Source of the DNA: Setophaga petechia
Taxonomy: Eukaryota > Chordata > Aves > Passeriformes > Parulidae
Direction: 5' to 3'
Assembly: GCA_024362935.1 (NCBI GenBank)
Contig: JANCRA010000007.1
Span: forward strand, 5,892,503-5,956,502
DNA: 64,000 nucleotides
A program made the translations under genes and the position numbers. The notes beneath the pieces are model-generated. The model was not told the DNA's origin and searched no databases. It saw only the letters and a list, made by a program, of their open reading frames with translations. This document shows positions 45,750 to 58,345 of the stretch, piece after piece (the first letter of the stretch is position 1; the number at the start of each line of letters is the position of its first letter).

Positions 45750-45879
45750 CATGTACTTCAGTCCAGTCTTTTAAAACTTGCATAAAGTCCCTTCTCATCT
45801 TCCAGCTCTTTTAAACACCTCAGATGACACTGAGATCTTTGGTAATTATGGAGCTTGTCCTCCCAAAACACGTCTCTGG

Positions 45880-46353
45880 GCATGCAGAGGAGAAGAAGGT
45901 GACTGGGATCAGTCAGTCTGGATTTACCAAAGCTAAATCATGCCTGACCAACCTGTCTAGGATACAGTGACAGAAATAATAAAGGGATGGAACGTGGATG
46001 AGGACACAGCAGTTATAATTTCCCTTGACTTTCCCAGACTTTCAGCACTGTCTCCCATGATATTTTTGTATCCAAGTGAGGACAGTGTGGTCTGAAGGGG
46101 TGGACAAGTGAAAAATGGGTGAACTCAAAACATGGTTAAAGGACAGGGCTTAGATGTGGCAGGAGGAGATACAACAGGAGAGTTTTTCCTTTAGGAAAAA
46201 CGTGTTGGGGGACTGAACAGTCTCCCCAGGGAATGGGAACAGCCCCAAGGCTGCCAGAGCTCCAGGGTGGGATTGTTGGGGTGTCCTGGCCAAACCAGGA
46301 GCTGGACTGGATGATCCCTGTGTGTCCCTCCCAGCTCAGGATGTCCCATGATT
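45880..46353 (+). pseudogene. Decayed CR1 LINE with reverse-transcriptase motif A region
   Basis: The first half, to about 46125, resembles CR1 ORF2. GGGATCAGTCAGTCTGG (SQHGF-type) and AAATCATGCCTGACCAACCT (KSCLTNL) come first. Then a segment translates as AVIISLDF, where CR1 has a VVYLDFSKAFDTV block; the D of LDF would be the catalytic motif A aspartate. It is followed by CTCCCATGATATTTTTGT (VPHDIL). The frame has stops and indels. At about 46130-46140 it jumps to the 3' UTR of a CR1-X-like element (CCCAGGGAATGGGAACAGCC, GACTGGATGATCCCTGTGTG), ending CCCATGATTCAT. It is a dead copy, with the rest of the ORF2 deleted or skipped. Confidence 0.8.
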
Positions 46354-49300
46354 CATAAGCTGAAGCAATCACTGAGGATAATAAGGTGTAGCATTTCCTG
46401 TCAAGGACAGGTAAGAGGTGCAGCAGGGGCTTTGGAGTCTCTATCCTTATATTTTTTTCTAGACAAAGCCCTGGAGAACCTAGTCTGAACCCAAAACTGG
46501 CCCTGCTCAGCCTTGGTTGGACCAATGATTTTATTTCATGACATTTTACAGCAATTTCTTTCCTTACTAAGTAGTTGCTAAATAGATTTGGGAAGTTGAA
46601 GCTACTGCTTAGGAAACAAATATTGGATTGAGTCTAGAAGTTACCAGCATGTATTTCCAGTTAAAAGCAAGACTACAGCTGTGCAACAAAGTCAAAAACC
46701 TTAAATAATTCGACATTTTCTGTAGTTTAGTTGAGGCAAAGATAGCACTGACAGCTTTCTGCTGTATAGGTGTCTGGTTTGTGTAAGAAGCAACACAAAA
46801 AACACAGGGAAGCTCTTGGAATTGCAGCAGACAAAATACAGAATCTTTTCATCTCCCACCTGATGATGCAACATTTTTATTTTCTTCCTGTGAAGCAGAA
46901 AGTTTGCAGCTCTAGAAGGCCAAAGATGCAGATGGCAACTCAGTGACTGTGATGAAAATGATTTCAGAGAGGACTAATAATGATTCCTGTTTATTTCCTG
47001 TCATTTCAGTTGGTTTGACCTTGGAGGAGAAGGTTGGGGTGTTCTGTAATTCCCTGCAAACAAGAGCTCAGGGTAAAATGCTGACCACCTCTCAACTACA
47101 GCCCTACGTCACAATGTGCCCCTGGGCAGGCAAAAAAGAACCTTCAGGGGAGGAGAAAATGGTAAAAATTTAAAGACAATTTGCACAGGGATATGTCAGA
47201 AACGTCCTCACTGATTCTGTGCATCCTTTTCTGAGAATTTTTGTCACTGAGAGGCAAAAGGGGGTAAAGAAAGACAATCTTCCCTCTGGAAGTCTGGGCA
47301 GAGCCCTGCAATCTGCCCATCTGTTCACAGGGAGGGATTACACCAAATCCCACTGAGCCTGCACGCTGACAAATCCAGGAGGAGCAGTAATTGGCTTACT
47401 GTAGTTTGTTAGATTCATAATTTGATCACAAACTCCTCTCAAGGCAAGTTCATCCACGGCATTCATTTCTCTGCCTTTCCTATGGCTCATTTGTTCTGCA
47501 GCACTATAAATATTATGTGAATGAAAATCACAGGAAATGGCTATTCTGTGCTCCAGTGCTTTATTAAGAGATATCTATTTCCAAAAAAAAAAAAAGATAG
47601 AAAAAAAAGCTAATTATATCTGCATTTACACAGCTCCTTTCAGAAAGATTATCCAAGACTCTTTATAGAGCAGCAAATGACAAGCCCAGAGCTCTGCCTA
47701 TGTGCAACAATCAGATATATTCCATATGCAGCTGCCATAAACATTTCTATTCATGCCAGTTCATCTGTGCTGGGATTAACAGAGTGAGAAAAGCTGGCCA
47801 AGGACACCTATTTAAAGAACCAGGAGGTTTAAGTGGATGGAACCCACACAGTAACTTCTCATCTAAAGCACAGGGCAGCTCATGATGGTGTAATCTGAAA
47901 TTCTCTCTGCAAACACAACACTTTGGGTCCAGTCCTGCCTTGGAAATGATGCTGGATGTGCCAGGAGCACTTTTTGGGCAGGTCCTGAAAATACCTGCAC
48001 AAAACCAGCAGGGCAAGGACTCCGAGCATGGTGGGGGAGCTGTGCACAGTCTGGGATTTGGACAAGGGATGCTCCCAGGGATGACAAGCTGGGAGGCTTT
48101 GGGGCAGAGCAGGAGGAAAAGCCCTCAGTGCAACGTTGCAAAGCTCAGCCCTGGCAGCCCTGAGCTGAACTGAGATTTCAGGGAAATACATGGAAATTTC
48201 AATGCCCAAACCAGAGCCTAGGCTGGAAATGCTCCTCTCTCTTAAGGGAGCTCTGTGCTGCTGGCAGCCCACGGGTGCTGCTGCAGTTTTGCCTCCTCAT
48301 TTCCCAGCTGTGACTCTGTGCACGTGCAGAACTTGGTGCCACCGAGGCTGGGAACCACATTTCACACCTTAAGCCAGGTGAAATCCAGAGGCTAAGATGT
48401 ACAAATAGGCTTCCTCATACTTCACCTCCTGTGGCCTCACTCCCACACATCCCACACCCTCCAGGGAATTACTACTCCAGCTTTCTACAAACACTCGCTC
48501 AGCTGGAGCAGGGATGGAGATTTCCAGGGTTGAGCAGGATTTCCTCATCCTCCTCCTGGGAAATGAATCCAAGCTCCAGCCCCTCAGGACCAGAAGGAGC
48601 CCATAGCACTTCTATTCAGCAGGAAAACAATTCAAGCACCAGGACAGCAAGTTTTGGGAGAACCACTTCTCACCTGGCTGCTGAATCCCTGCCAGCAAAG
48701 CAGGTTATACTGGGCTGCAAAGCCAGATTAAGAGATAACTCCTCCCTAGGCTGGTCCATAAGAAATGCAGAGAAAGTCCTGGGACAGAATTCCCCTTCTG
48801 CTGCCATGCTGGACACCGAAACCACAAGCTCTGCTTAACCCTTGGAAGGAAAAGGATAAAAATCCATCTGTAAAGCCCGACTTGGGTGGCTGGCACAGAG
48901 CTCTCAGCAGCCCCCAGGAGAGGATGTCACCTGGTGCTCCTCCTGCCCGGGGTCACCAGGGTGTGTGGCACGTGTCATGTTTACAGTGCAGGCATGGCAC
49001 AGGCTCTGGAGCTGAGCAGGGTGCCCAGGGAAGCCTGGTGGGAATACTGAAGCTGCCTGGTTCTTGTAAAACCAGCATGTCCCAGTGAGAAGCACTGGGT
49101 GAGGATTCAGGGACCCCAAAAGATGCAGCAGGGTTGTGAAAGTTCACTCAGTGTTTGGAAAGGAGCAGAGGAATGCAGCACATAAAGCAAATGCATGTGC
49201 ACATATAAATACAAATATAAAAAATACACTTTTTGTATACATACACACTCGTATATATAAAGTAAAACTTAAAAAGTGCCTGGTAAATGGGTACATTTTA

Positions 49301-51210
49301 CTTGGTACTGTAAAAGTTCAGCAGCTCCTAACCCCTTTCCACCATTTTAAACCCACCCAAGGCTAGAACCCTAAACAAGCACTTCAAGCATAAGAAACTA
49401 GTGAAGTCACAGTCACACAAAACACAGGAATTGTCATTTTCCCTGTCCTTTCCCCCTCTGGATGCAGAGGCTGTGAGAGCTGTCTTGGGTACCAGGGCAG
49501 TGCCACCCCACTGCCACATCCAAACACCACAGCCTGGTCCTAGAGACAGAGTTCAGGTGCCTCTGTCCTGCAGGCACTGTCCACAAGCAGGTGAAAAAAA
49601 TCAGCCTTAAATAGAGGTTTTTTTTCTGTGAAGAACTGCTCAGCAAGGCAGGAACCCAACAGCTCCACGGCCATGGCCTGGCTTCACTCCCTACTACAGC
49701 AACGAGGACGTCACAGGCTGAGCTGTGGATAAAGAACATTTTATTCCTGCCCTGCTTGAACCCAGCTCGTTTGGAGTTGTAGCCCGCCTCCTTCTCCCCA
49801 GGTGAGCAGGCAGAGGCAGCAGGGGAAATACACAAACCCCACTTCAATTATTTGCTCATCCTTCAGCAATAAAAGGGCAGAGAAAGGCACCACACAAAAT
49901 GAAACGCTCTTTGGAACAAAGGGGTATTTTAAATCCAAATATTCTTATGAGAGATTTGATATCTCCTCATCCAATAATTTTGGAAAAGCTGTAATCCTGT
50001 CTGGGAGATTTCCCTAACTGCTCCAGCAATAAAGCAAACACTGCACCAGGGGTTTTCAATATTTTTGTTTCTCTCTGTGGTACGTTCTCTCACACTCTCT
50101 TCACTTTCCACCAGCACATTCAAGGCATTCATTTGATTATCTGCTTTTCACTACCTGGAATTTTAGTCTTCAAATGGCAATTCTTTAATGGTTTATTGCT
50201 CACAATTAAATTTTTGGAAAGGTAAAAGGCTCTCTTTGGAGTTGCAGCTTTAAAGCACCACAGCATAACACATGCAGTCCTACACAGTACAACAATCCAC
50301 TGAATTTCCTTTTAGCAGAACTCCTATGGTTTATATTACATTATTATAGTTTATATTATTATTCTTTTCACACCCCACAGCCCCCATCAGGAGTTACCAC
50401 ACACTGAAGATTTACCCCCAAAAAAGAACTTTTTGCTCTCCAACCTGCATGGATTCTCCCCCAGGACACAATGGCAGCCTCCGTTCCAGCATTGACCCTT
50501 CTGGTTGGATCCTCATAGGAATTCCACTTTGGACAAGAAGCCTTTTATTCCCTGAATTCTACAGAGCTGCAAGTTAGCTGAGGACTGTAAGTCAACTGCA
50601 TGCTGGCTCCCTGTCAGTCAGGGCTAATTCCCACAGATTAGAGAAGGAAATCCGTACAGTTCCCCAGGTCCTAAACCCTACCTCTAAGAGAAGAGATTTT
50701 TTTTCCTTCTTAAGTCATCTTTTTGGAGGAAAAAAAATTAAATTAAAAATTACCCATGAATCATTGCTATCTGCATCCAAAGTATCAGAGGAGATGAACC
50801 AAGAGCACCAATCCCTGGCTGTGTGTCAGTTCCCAGATCACCCACTCCCAACACAGAGTGTGTTCACCCCAAATAACATCACGATCCCGCAGTTATTGTT
50901 GTCAGTAACAACCCCACAACCACAAATCCCTCCCCTCTGCTTCCCTGGTGTCCTCAGACAACTGGTCTCTGAGGAATGCTGAGCATTGTTACTCTAAATG
51001 GGAGGGTTTGAATCACTGTGGAGGACAGAGAAAACTGAGTTCATTCTGTTGTCTTTCACCACAAAATGAAGACTTGCCCTGGATTCAGAGGAGCATTTGC
51101 TCTCCTGATTCCTTGGTGCCTCTAGTTGAGGGCTGTGGGTATCTCACTGTGGGAGATCCTTTCTCTTACTTGAGCTGATCCCTTTTATACTTTCTCCACA
51201 CCTTCTCCAG
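46354..51210. other. 4.9-kb unique non-coding stretch
   Basis: No recognised repeat. Frames reach 137 codons (49434-49847, minus) without domain resemblance. A runs lie at 47583-47595 and 47602-47609. The part from 47930 to 49130 is somewhat richer in GC, with no CpG island. Confidence 0.45.
51135..51165 (+). repeat. 31-bp exact direct repeat, left copy
   Basis: Identical over 31 bp to 53128-53158. Contains the imperfect palindrome ATCTCACTGTGGGAGAT. Confidence 0.85.
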
Positions 51211-51325
51211 TTCATGGAATCACAGAATACTCTGAGCTGGAAGGACCCACAGGGATCATTCAGTCCAAGCCCTGGCCCTGCACAGACACCCCAGCAATCC
51301 CACCCTGTGTGCATTGTCCAGTTCT
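51211..51325 (-). mobile_element. CR1-X-type LINE 3' end
   Basis: TTCATGGAATCACAGAATAC, then CTGAGCTGGAAGGACCCACA and AGTCCAAGCCCTGGCCCTGC, is the antisense CR1-X terminus. It is the same lineage that gave the SINE at 35.9 kb its tail. Confidence 0.88.
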
Positions 51326-51472
51326 TCCTCTTCTCCAAGTCTCTTTCTTCCTCTGGAGACAGAGGAGTCTTAAATTATCACTGAGAGCTTCCAAGTTAAA
51401 GACAATGGCAAAGAAGAGCTCTGTTCAACTCAAATCCCACACAGCAAACAGCCCAGCAGACACAGCTGCCAG

Positions 51473-51640
51473 GGAATCGTGGAATCCCAGACTGGTTTGG
51501 GTTGGAAGGGACCTTAAAGCCCATCCAGTGCCACCCCTGCCATGGGCAGGGACACCTTCCACTATCCCAGGCTGCTTCAAGCCCCATCCAACCTGGCCTT
51601 GGACACTTCCAGGGATGGATCAGCCACAGCCTCACAGGAG
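51473..51640 (-). mobile_element. CR1 LINE 3' end
   Basis: GAATCGTGGAATCCCAGACT, GGTTTGGGTTGGAAGGGACC, GCCATGGGCAGGGACACCTT and CCAACCTGGCCTTGGACACT form a well-preserved antisense tail of about 165 bp. Confidence 0.93.
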
Positions 51641-51802
51641 AACCTGCAGGAGAGAAGAATTCCCCACTGTGCTCCATAAATTCTTTTCCTCAGTTCTGCG
51701 TAAAAGTGAGATTCAATGCACTTTTGTCAAAAAAGCACCAACTGGCACAGCTCTGAGACTGCACAGCTCTGAGGCTGCTCTTTTGGAGCTCCTTTGAATC
51801 AC

Positions 51803-51966
51803 AGGAACAGGCTGCCCTGGGCAGGGATGAACTCCCTATCCCTGGAAGTGTCCAAGGAATGTGTGGATGTGGCACTTGAGGACATGGTGAACACCACAGT
51901 TGATGGTTGGACCTGAAGACCTTACAGGGCTTTTCCAACCTTAACAACCCTATGATTCCATGATTT
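51803..51966 (+). mobile_element. CR1 LINE 3' end, older subfamily
   Basis: GGAACAGGCTGCCCTGGGCA, then GTGGATGTGGCACTTGAGGA, GATGGTTGGACCTGAAGACC and the tail CCCTATGATTCCATGATTT. It lies 160 bp from a CR1 in the opposite orientation. Confidence 0.9.
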
Positions 51967-54900
51967 CCCTTTTATTCTCTCAGTGAATGGAAATATTTAG
52001 GATGTGAGTCTTAAAATATGACCAGGAGTTCACAGTTGTGCAGTTCTGAGCTTCTCCTAAGACACTAAGATATTAAATTCCAACAGAGATCTTGCCATCA
52101 GTCCAACACAATGGCAGCACTGCTGTATTTCTCAACACTGAGTCTTGTACACAGGTGAGCAGGGAGCCAATAATCACCTTTCCAGTGCCAAGGAGCTTAT
52201 TGGACACGTGGCTGGAGTCAGGAGGAGCAGAAAGGATGCAGGAAGGATCTCTGCTTCTCCACAGTGCCCATGACAAATCCCAGAGCACTGAATTTCCAGC
52301 TTCTCTGCCTCCTTCCTAAATCTGGCAGGTTTTGCTTCTTAAAAATGCTCTGCGTATCTTGTACTTATTCACTGCTGGAAAATTCTTGATTGGATGAACA
52401 TGGGGCAGCAGGGAAAATGTACAATGTGTATTTAACAGATTTTCCCTCACCTTTCTTATCCAGCTGAGGAGGGAAGATTGGAAACACTCTATGCCTTCAC
52501 CTTTGCCTTGTGGAGTCACTTCTATGTTAATGTGTCATTATGTGATAGACTTTGAGCAAGGGTCAAGCAGCTCTCAGAAGTAGGAACACTGTGCAGCATT
52601 GGGAAAGCTAATGGAAACATGTTTAAAGCATATTGAAAAGAACAAAGGTGGATTAAAAATACCTTTTAGTATTCCCCAAATTCATCTTTATGTTGATTCT
52701 GGTCTTAGAGGAAATACAATAAAATACTTCAGACAGACCTGAAGGGGCCTTGAGAATTGTACAGAAAAGACTGAAGTCATTAACATTCCAGTTTAAAATC
52801 TTCTGCAGATAACCCCCCTTATCATAACCTTTTCCATCTCCATTGCTCTCTCTCACGTTTCTAATTTTTATATTGGAATATTCCAGAGCTGGATGAAACG
52901 CCCCCAGAGAGAAGCACAGCTGCAAGCCCCATCATGTTTGGCTGAACCAAGCAAGAGTTAGGCCATATCCAGGTATCCAGGCCTCCATGTATCTGCTGGA
53001 GTAAGACCAAGGTGGTTTCTCCTCATACTTTGGCCTTTTCCTACCTCAAACCTCCATACCTGCAACCCTTACAAAGATTGTGCCAACAGAGTAAGTGTTC
53101 AGAATTATCCTTGCCAGGCTCTTCTGGGTGGGTATCTCACTGTGGGAGATCCTTTCTCAAAAGCAAAAACAAGGAAGAAACCTGTGCTCCCCTGGCACTT
53201 TCCATCATCCCTGTGCCCTTATTTTTGCTCTCTCTCATATCACCACATATATGAAGCCACTTCTACTTGCAGAACCACTACAGAGCCCTCTTGAAACCTC
53301 TCCTGCACTCTTCTGCTGTAATTGCCAAATCCAAGTGGATACACAGAGAACATTTTTGTAATACGGTCCTTTGACTCGTATTTGTATTTTGTTGGGAAAA
53401 TGAAACTCAAAACATGGTCCAGGCCACAAAATGCCTTTTCTCTCTCCCTGCTAAATGTTAATTATCACTGTGTACATTGTCTTGATCAAAATAGCTCCCT
53501 TGCTTTAAGCTTAATCCCTTCTTATCCCTATTCTTTCTTCCCAACTCCCCTGGTATTCCCCATCTTGTAAACTCCTCATTCTTCATCCTTTGTATATCTT
53601 CACTAAACCTTCAGCTGGCTCCAAAATTCAATGGTGCATCTGTGTTCGTCCTTCCTTGCCATCCCTCAGCTTCCCAGCTCCTGCCTTTATTGCCTCCATG
53701 CCTGCCTCAGTTCCTACCATTCCCTTTTCCCCTGCCTGCCTCTGGAGCACCTCCTTGGGACGTCTTCCTTTTCTTCTGTACTGTTTCCTTCTCATGTACT
53801 TGGATGATCCACTTCTTCTGCTCCCACCTTCCACTCTTTGTCATCCTCCTGGCTGTACCCACCTCCCCTCAGTGGCTGTTTTGAGGGGCTCCTGGGGGAT
53901 TCTTCCAGCTGCCGTGGCCACAGTGGCCACATCCTGAATTCCATGGAATCTACTTCTACTCCATGGCATATCTCTCCTTACCTCTCCACCAGAACTCCCC
54001 AGTATGATCTGCAATAATCAGCTTTCCCCAAACTTTCAGAATTTCCAAATTTAACCCTCAGCTGGATGTCAGTTTTCCTACTTCCATGTTTTTTCACAGG
54101 CAGATATCCCCAATCTTTCAAGGCATGCTGTTCTCACCTATTTCACAGCTGGTGCATTTCCACCTCTGGGGATTTACATCCACTGAGCAGAAGAATCCAT
54201 GGAGACTGAGCTCCTGCCTCAAGTGTGCCAGCATCTAGAAGCAGCCACGTATTTGACTGGGGGAGATCAAGGATCCCACATTCCCAAGGATCCCACTGAA
54301 TACAGGTGTTTTGTCACAGAGAGCTTTGGCTGCTGGTAGGAGACCCAGATTTACTCCTAGACTTAACTTCATGCTTCATTCCCCTCTACTGAACCAGCCT
54401 GGATCAGATGGGATGCTGGAATAAAAGAAGTAATGCTCATAGTCTGGCTGATTCTGGATTCATCCTGTACCACCTAATTTATCTCCAAATTAAAACAAAA
54501 TAAAAGGGAGAATAAGGAGTAACCCACTTGAGCACAAGGTGAACTGAGGCTGAAAAGCAGAAATCCTAAGGCATAGCAGCCAGAAGGCTGGCAGTCCCTA
54601 GTACCTATGCAAAACCACTCCTGAGTATTTGCCCCAGATAAACCTAAGAGTAACCTTGGAGTAAAGTCAGCCTGAGGCTAAACAGTGATCACTGTAATGC
54701 CCTCAAAAAGCAGCTCAAACAAAGGGAATTTATCTAAGTAAGGGACTACTACAATGGTCATGATATGAGCAGGCCAACATCAAACACAGAACAGCAAAAG
54801 CACCCACAGCCCAGGAATACTGATGATCCTGCCCAGTCCTGGGCTGCTCTGTCCTGTCTGGCAGCAGATTGACAATAAATGGTATTCAATAAGCTCCAAG

Positions 54901-55034
54901 TGGGAATCACTGGGACCATTTTGCATTCTTGATGATAATTGTAAGAGATTTCAAGCATCAGGTTGGTACCAATCTTTGTGGAATGAGATAGCAGCTTATT
55001 AATGGACAAATACTGAGATTTTGTTTCTGTTTTA
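51967..55034. other. 3-kb unique non-coding stretch
   Basis: No recognised repeat family apart from the exact 31-mer at 53128. 53430-53930 is pyrimidine-rich on the plus strand and carries a 115-codon frame with no domain. Confidence 0.45.
53128..53158 (+). repeat. 31-bp exact direct repeat, right copy
   Basis: Same 31 bases as 51135-51165. Sequence on both sides is unrelated between the two places. Confidence 0.85.
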
Positions 55035-55815
55035 TCATGGATTATCACGGGATGCCAGGGTGTGTGAGGCTGCAGGAGCTGAGTGGGCACCTGGTGTCCC
55101 CTCCCTGCTCCAGCAGGGCCATCCCAGAGCCCAGGGCACAGCATTGTGTGCAGCCAGCTGTGCCCCAGCCCCAGGGAGGAGAGCCCCCAGGCTGTGTGGG
55201 CAATGTGCTCAGGGCTGGGCAGTGCCCAGGGAAGAAGTTGTGCCTCCTGTGCAGGGCAATTGCTGGGCTCAGGCCCTGCCCGTGGCTCTGGTGCCATTGC
55301 TGGGCCCCGCAGCAGAGCCTGGGCCCTGCTCTGCCCCTCCCTGCAGCCAGGGCCAGCCAGGCCTGAGGGCCCCTCTCAGCTGGGGCTCCTCTCCAGGCTG
55401 AGCAGCCCCAGCTCCCTCAGCCTTGCCTGGGCACCCACACGCTCCAGGCCCTGGCTCAGCCCCAGCAGCTCCTGGCCCTGCTGTGCTCAGCACCCAGAGC
55501 TGGACACAGCACTGCAGAGGTGCCTCCAGGGCTGCCCCAGGGCCACGATCCCTCCCTGCCCTGCTGCCAATGCTCTGCTGCTGCCCCAGGCTCCATTGGC
55601 CTCCTTGGGCCAGGACACTCTGCTGGCTCAGGGACAGCTCGGTGTCCCCAGGACACTCTGCTGGCTCAGGGACAGCTCGGTGTCCCCCAGGTCCTTCCCC
55701 ACAGAGCTGCTCCAGCAGGGACCCCCAGCCTGTGCTGGTGCCCATGGCTGTCCCTGCCCAGGTTCAGGACCTGCATTTCCCTTGTTGAGTTTCAAACAGT
55801 TCTTCTCTTCCCATC
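55035..55815 (-). mobile_element. CR1 LINE, GC-rich twin of the 17.7-kb copy
   Basis: On the minus strand, ORF2 C-terminal motifs appear in order: a KLNKGNAG-like start (usual FNK.KCKVLHLG), then GKDLG, DTELSLSQQS and CCVQLWV. The LGLFSLEKRRLRG-equivalent region and the 3' UTR follow, ending near GTGATAATCCATGA. From about 55080 to 55630 it matches the plus-strand copy at 18065-18620 with only a few substitutions. It has two 38-bp units (about 55612-55690) where the other has seven. The 253-codon plus-strand frame over it is antisense and not a gene. Confidence 0.9.
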
Positions 55816-58100
55816 TCTCCATGCTGTCAAGGCTCTATGAATAATAAATAATAAATCCTCTATTGTTCCACATCCAGAAGCAAAATTTACATCTTAAACT
55901 GCAAATCTCACCTCTCAACCCGTGGGCTAAAATGTCACGTCACCATTTTGACCCCTCAAGGGAAATTTAATTGTGGAGTGGTAGCATGAGATTTATACAC
56001 AATTATTATTTTCAAGGGAGAACAGCGCTTCATTTTGTGATTTATACATTTATACTCAGTACAACTGAACTGAATTAATTCTAAATCTGAATAATATTAG
56101 GAAGTGAACATCCTGCTGAGTAGAACAAGATAGAAATAAGAAATATAAAGGCAGTGAAAACATACATCCATTCATTATAGAAGCCTCTATTTATAAATAG
56201 CCACACATTCTTGGGGAGAGCAAGGAAATATTTCATTTATTTAAAAGCAGCAGGAAACTCTTACAGTGGTAAGTTACACATTAGCATTTTCTTTGCCAAG
56301 CAACACCTGGCTTTGCTTAGGGACATTTGTTTATACTGGGGAGAGAAACTAGTAATTCACTAAACACTACAACAACCTCTCCACTGAAATTCACTTTTAG
56401 GCTGAGTAATGAAAAAATTTCAATCGGAAAGGGAACTTTTGGGACAATAAGCCCTGAAGACACTCCACCAAAGACCAGCATCTCATTTTTACTAGAAACA
56501 AACTCACATTACATCTTGTGTTGCTTTGAGCTTTTAAACTTTACTGTGACAATCCTCATTTCTTCCCTAGAATACAACATGGCAAAGGCTGATTTTCCAT
56601 CCTCTCCCCTTCCCCCTGGCATCACCTTGGTCAGAGCAGCACTTTTAACAGGGAACTTCCCTCTCTCACACACAGCTATAAATCTTTGGACAATTACCAT
56701 CATTAAGATTTTTATCCCTATAAAGAAAAAGGAAAGAAGTGTTTTCTTTCCTTTGCAAGAGCCATCATCTTTGCCCAACAGTGATCTGTTGCCTTCCTAC
56801 CTCCACCAAAACCTCTGGCTGTTTTGAGTGCATGATTTATATTCCCTATCATTGCTTAACTTGCTCATAGCTTTGCTGTTCAGTACAGAAACCCAGCAGA
56901 TTTTCCTCCACAGGGCTGTTTCCTGGAATACTCCATTTCACAAATCAAAGGCAGTCAAAATAAAGGATGAAAGCCAACTTTTTTCCCTCCCTACAAAATA
57001 ACAAGTTGTCTTTGGGAGGATTCAAAACTTCTGTCTTCACAACACAAAATACCAGTGGATTGAAACAGGCAGAAATGGTGTCCAGCAAAGTCAAATGAGA
57101 TCAAAACCAGGACAAAAAAACTTGGAAAAGAATAAGTTACAGTGAGATTGGGGTGGTGGGAATCCCCTCAGACCTGACACAACTCTCACATTGGAGATGC
57201 TGCAGAAATGAAATCTCCTTTTTCTCCCCAACATCTTTATGTATGAACTATTTTTTAGGTCCTAACAGGCAACAGGATTTGGATGATGAAGTCACTCTCA
57301 CTGCCATCTGCTCCAAAAGAAAAGCAAAGAAACCAAACCTCCCAGAAATCCTTTGTGTTTGCAAAGAAATTCACCCTCCCAGTGCAGGGATTTTGACCCA
57401 ATCCTCTGTTCATTATCATGAACACCCAACTTCCCTTTTGGTCAAAAACACCTCCTTGCAAATTGAAGGGGCCATGTAAAAATAGTCACAGTGACAATAA
57501 CAACTCTAATAATGAGGATGGAGATCTTTCTAAGCCATGAACAAATGTTGATTTTAGTCTAAATATAACTTGTGGAGAATGGGAGCATTTTTGTAATCCT
57601 TCTGTTCATTGTTGGCTTCCTCTGTTGAGCTTTCTGGATGCTATTTCTGAGAGGGAAGAATGAGTCACTGTCTTGTCTTGCAATGAGCCCTGGGGTGGAG
57701 TTCCATGTCAGCTGGCAGAGAAGGAATTTAGGGGCAGGTGGTTTTCAGGAGACCATGGCAAACACCCAGCAAGTAACAGTGGAGCCTCTATTCTGGGATT
57801 AAATACAGCAATGAGAAATGAAGGTGCTTAAGAACAGGACAGACAAGGAGAGCTTCAATCAGATGGTGCACCCACAAGAGCAAGGCACCCTGATAACCTT
57901 CTTGAGGATTTGAGGAAGGGACAGGAATGGCTCCATGGCTGCTGAGGTTTGCCAGGAGACTGTGTTCACTTGGCAATTTTATTTCCCATCAGCCACTGAG
58001 CGCTCACATTTTTGAGAAAATCCGTATGGCACTGAAAATTTCCTGAAATGTCTCCATTTCATAACTTGTTTAGCTTCACCTGCCAGGAGGCCATAAGAGA
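55816..58100. other. AT-rich unique non-coding DNA
   Basis: Carries a 166-codon plus-strand frame (56327-56827) with no recognised domain, surprisingly long for AT-rich sequence. No repeat was recognised. Confidence 0.45.
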
Positions 58101-58345
58101 GTTGAGTGTGCCTGAGCTTTTGGGACCATCTTCAGCCGAGAATCAGATGTGCTTGAGCTTTTGGGACCATCTTCAGCAGAGAACTGAGTGTGCCTCAGAT
58201 TTTGGGACCATCTTCAGCCAAGAATCAGATGTGCTTGAGCTTTTGGGACCATCTTCAGCAGAGAACTGAGCGTGCCTCAGATTTTGGGACCATCTTCAGC
58301 AGAGAATCAGATGTGCTTGAGCTTTTGGGAGCACCTTCAGCACCA
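58101..58345 (+). repeat. Six-unit 41-bp tandem repeat with alternating unit types
   Basis: TTTTGGGACCATCTTCAGC starts at 58118, 58159, 58200, 58241, 58282 and, slightly diverged, 58323, always 41 bp apart. Linkers alternate between GAATCAGATGTGCTTGAGC and GAACTGAGTGTGCCTCAGA types, giving an 82-bp higher-order period. Confidence 0.95.

Noticed and set aside
55083..55844. 253-codon plus-strand frame
   Set aside because: Antisense of the minus-strand CR1 twin, with the same peptide as the antisense frames at 17.7-18.5 kb.
56327..56827. 166-codon frame in AT-rich DNA
   Set aside because: Unusually long for its composition, but no recognisable family and no promoter or splice context.
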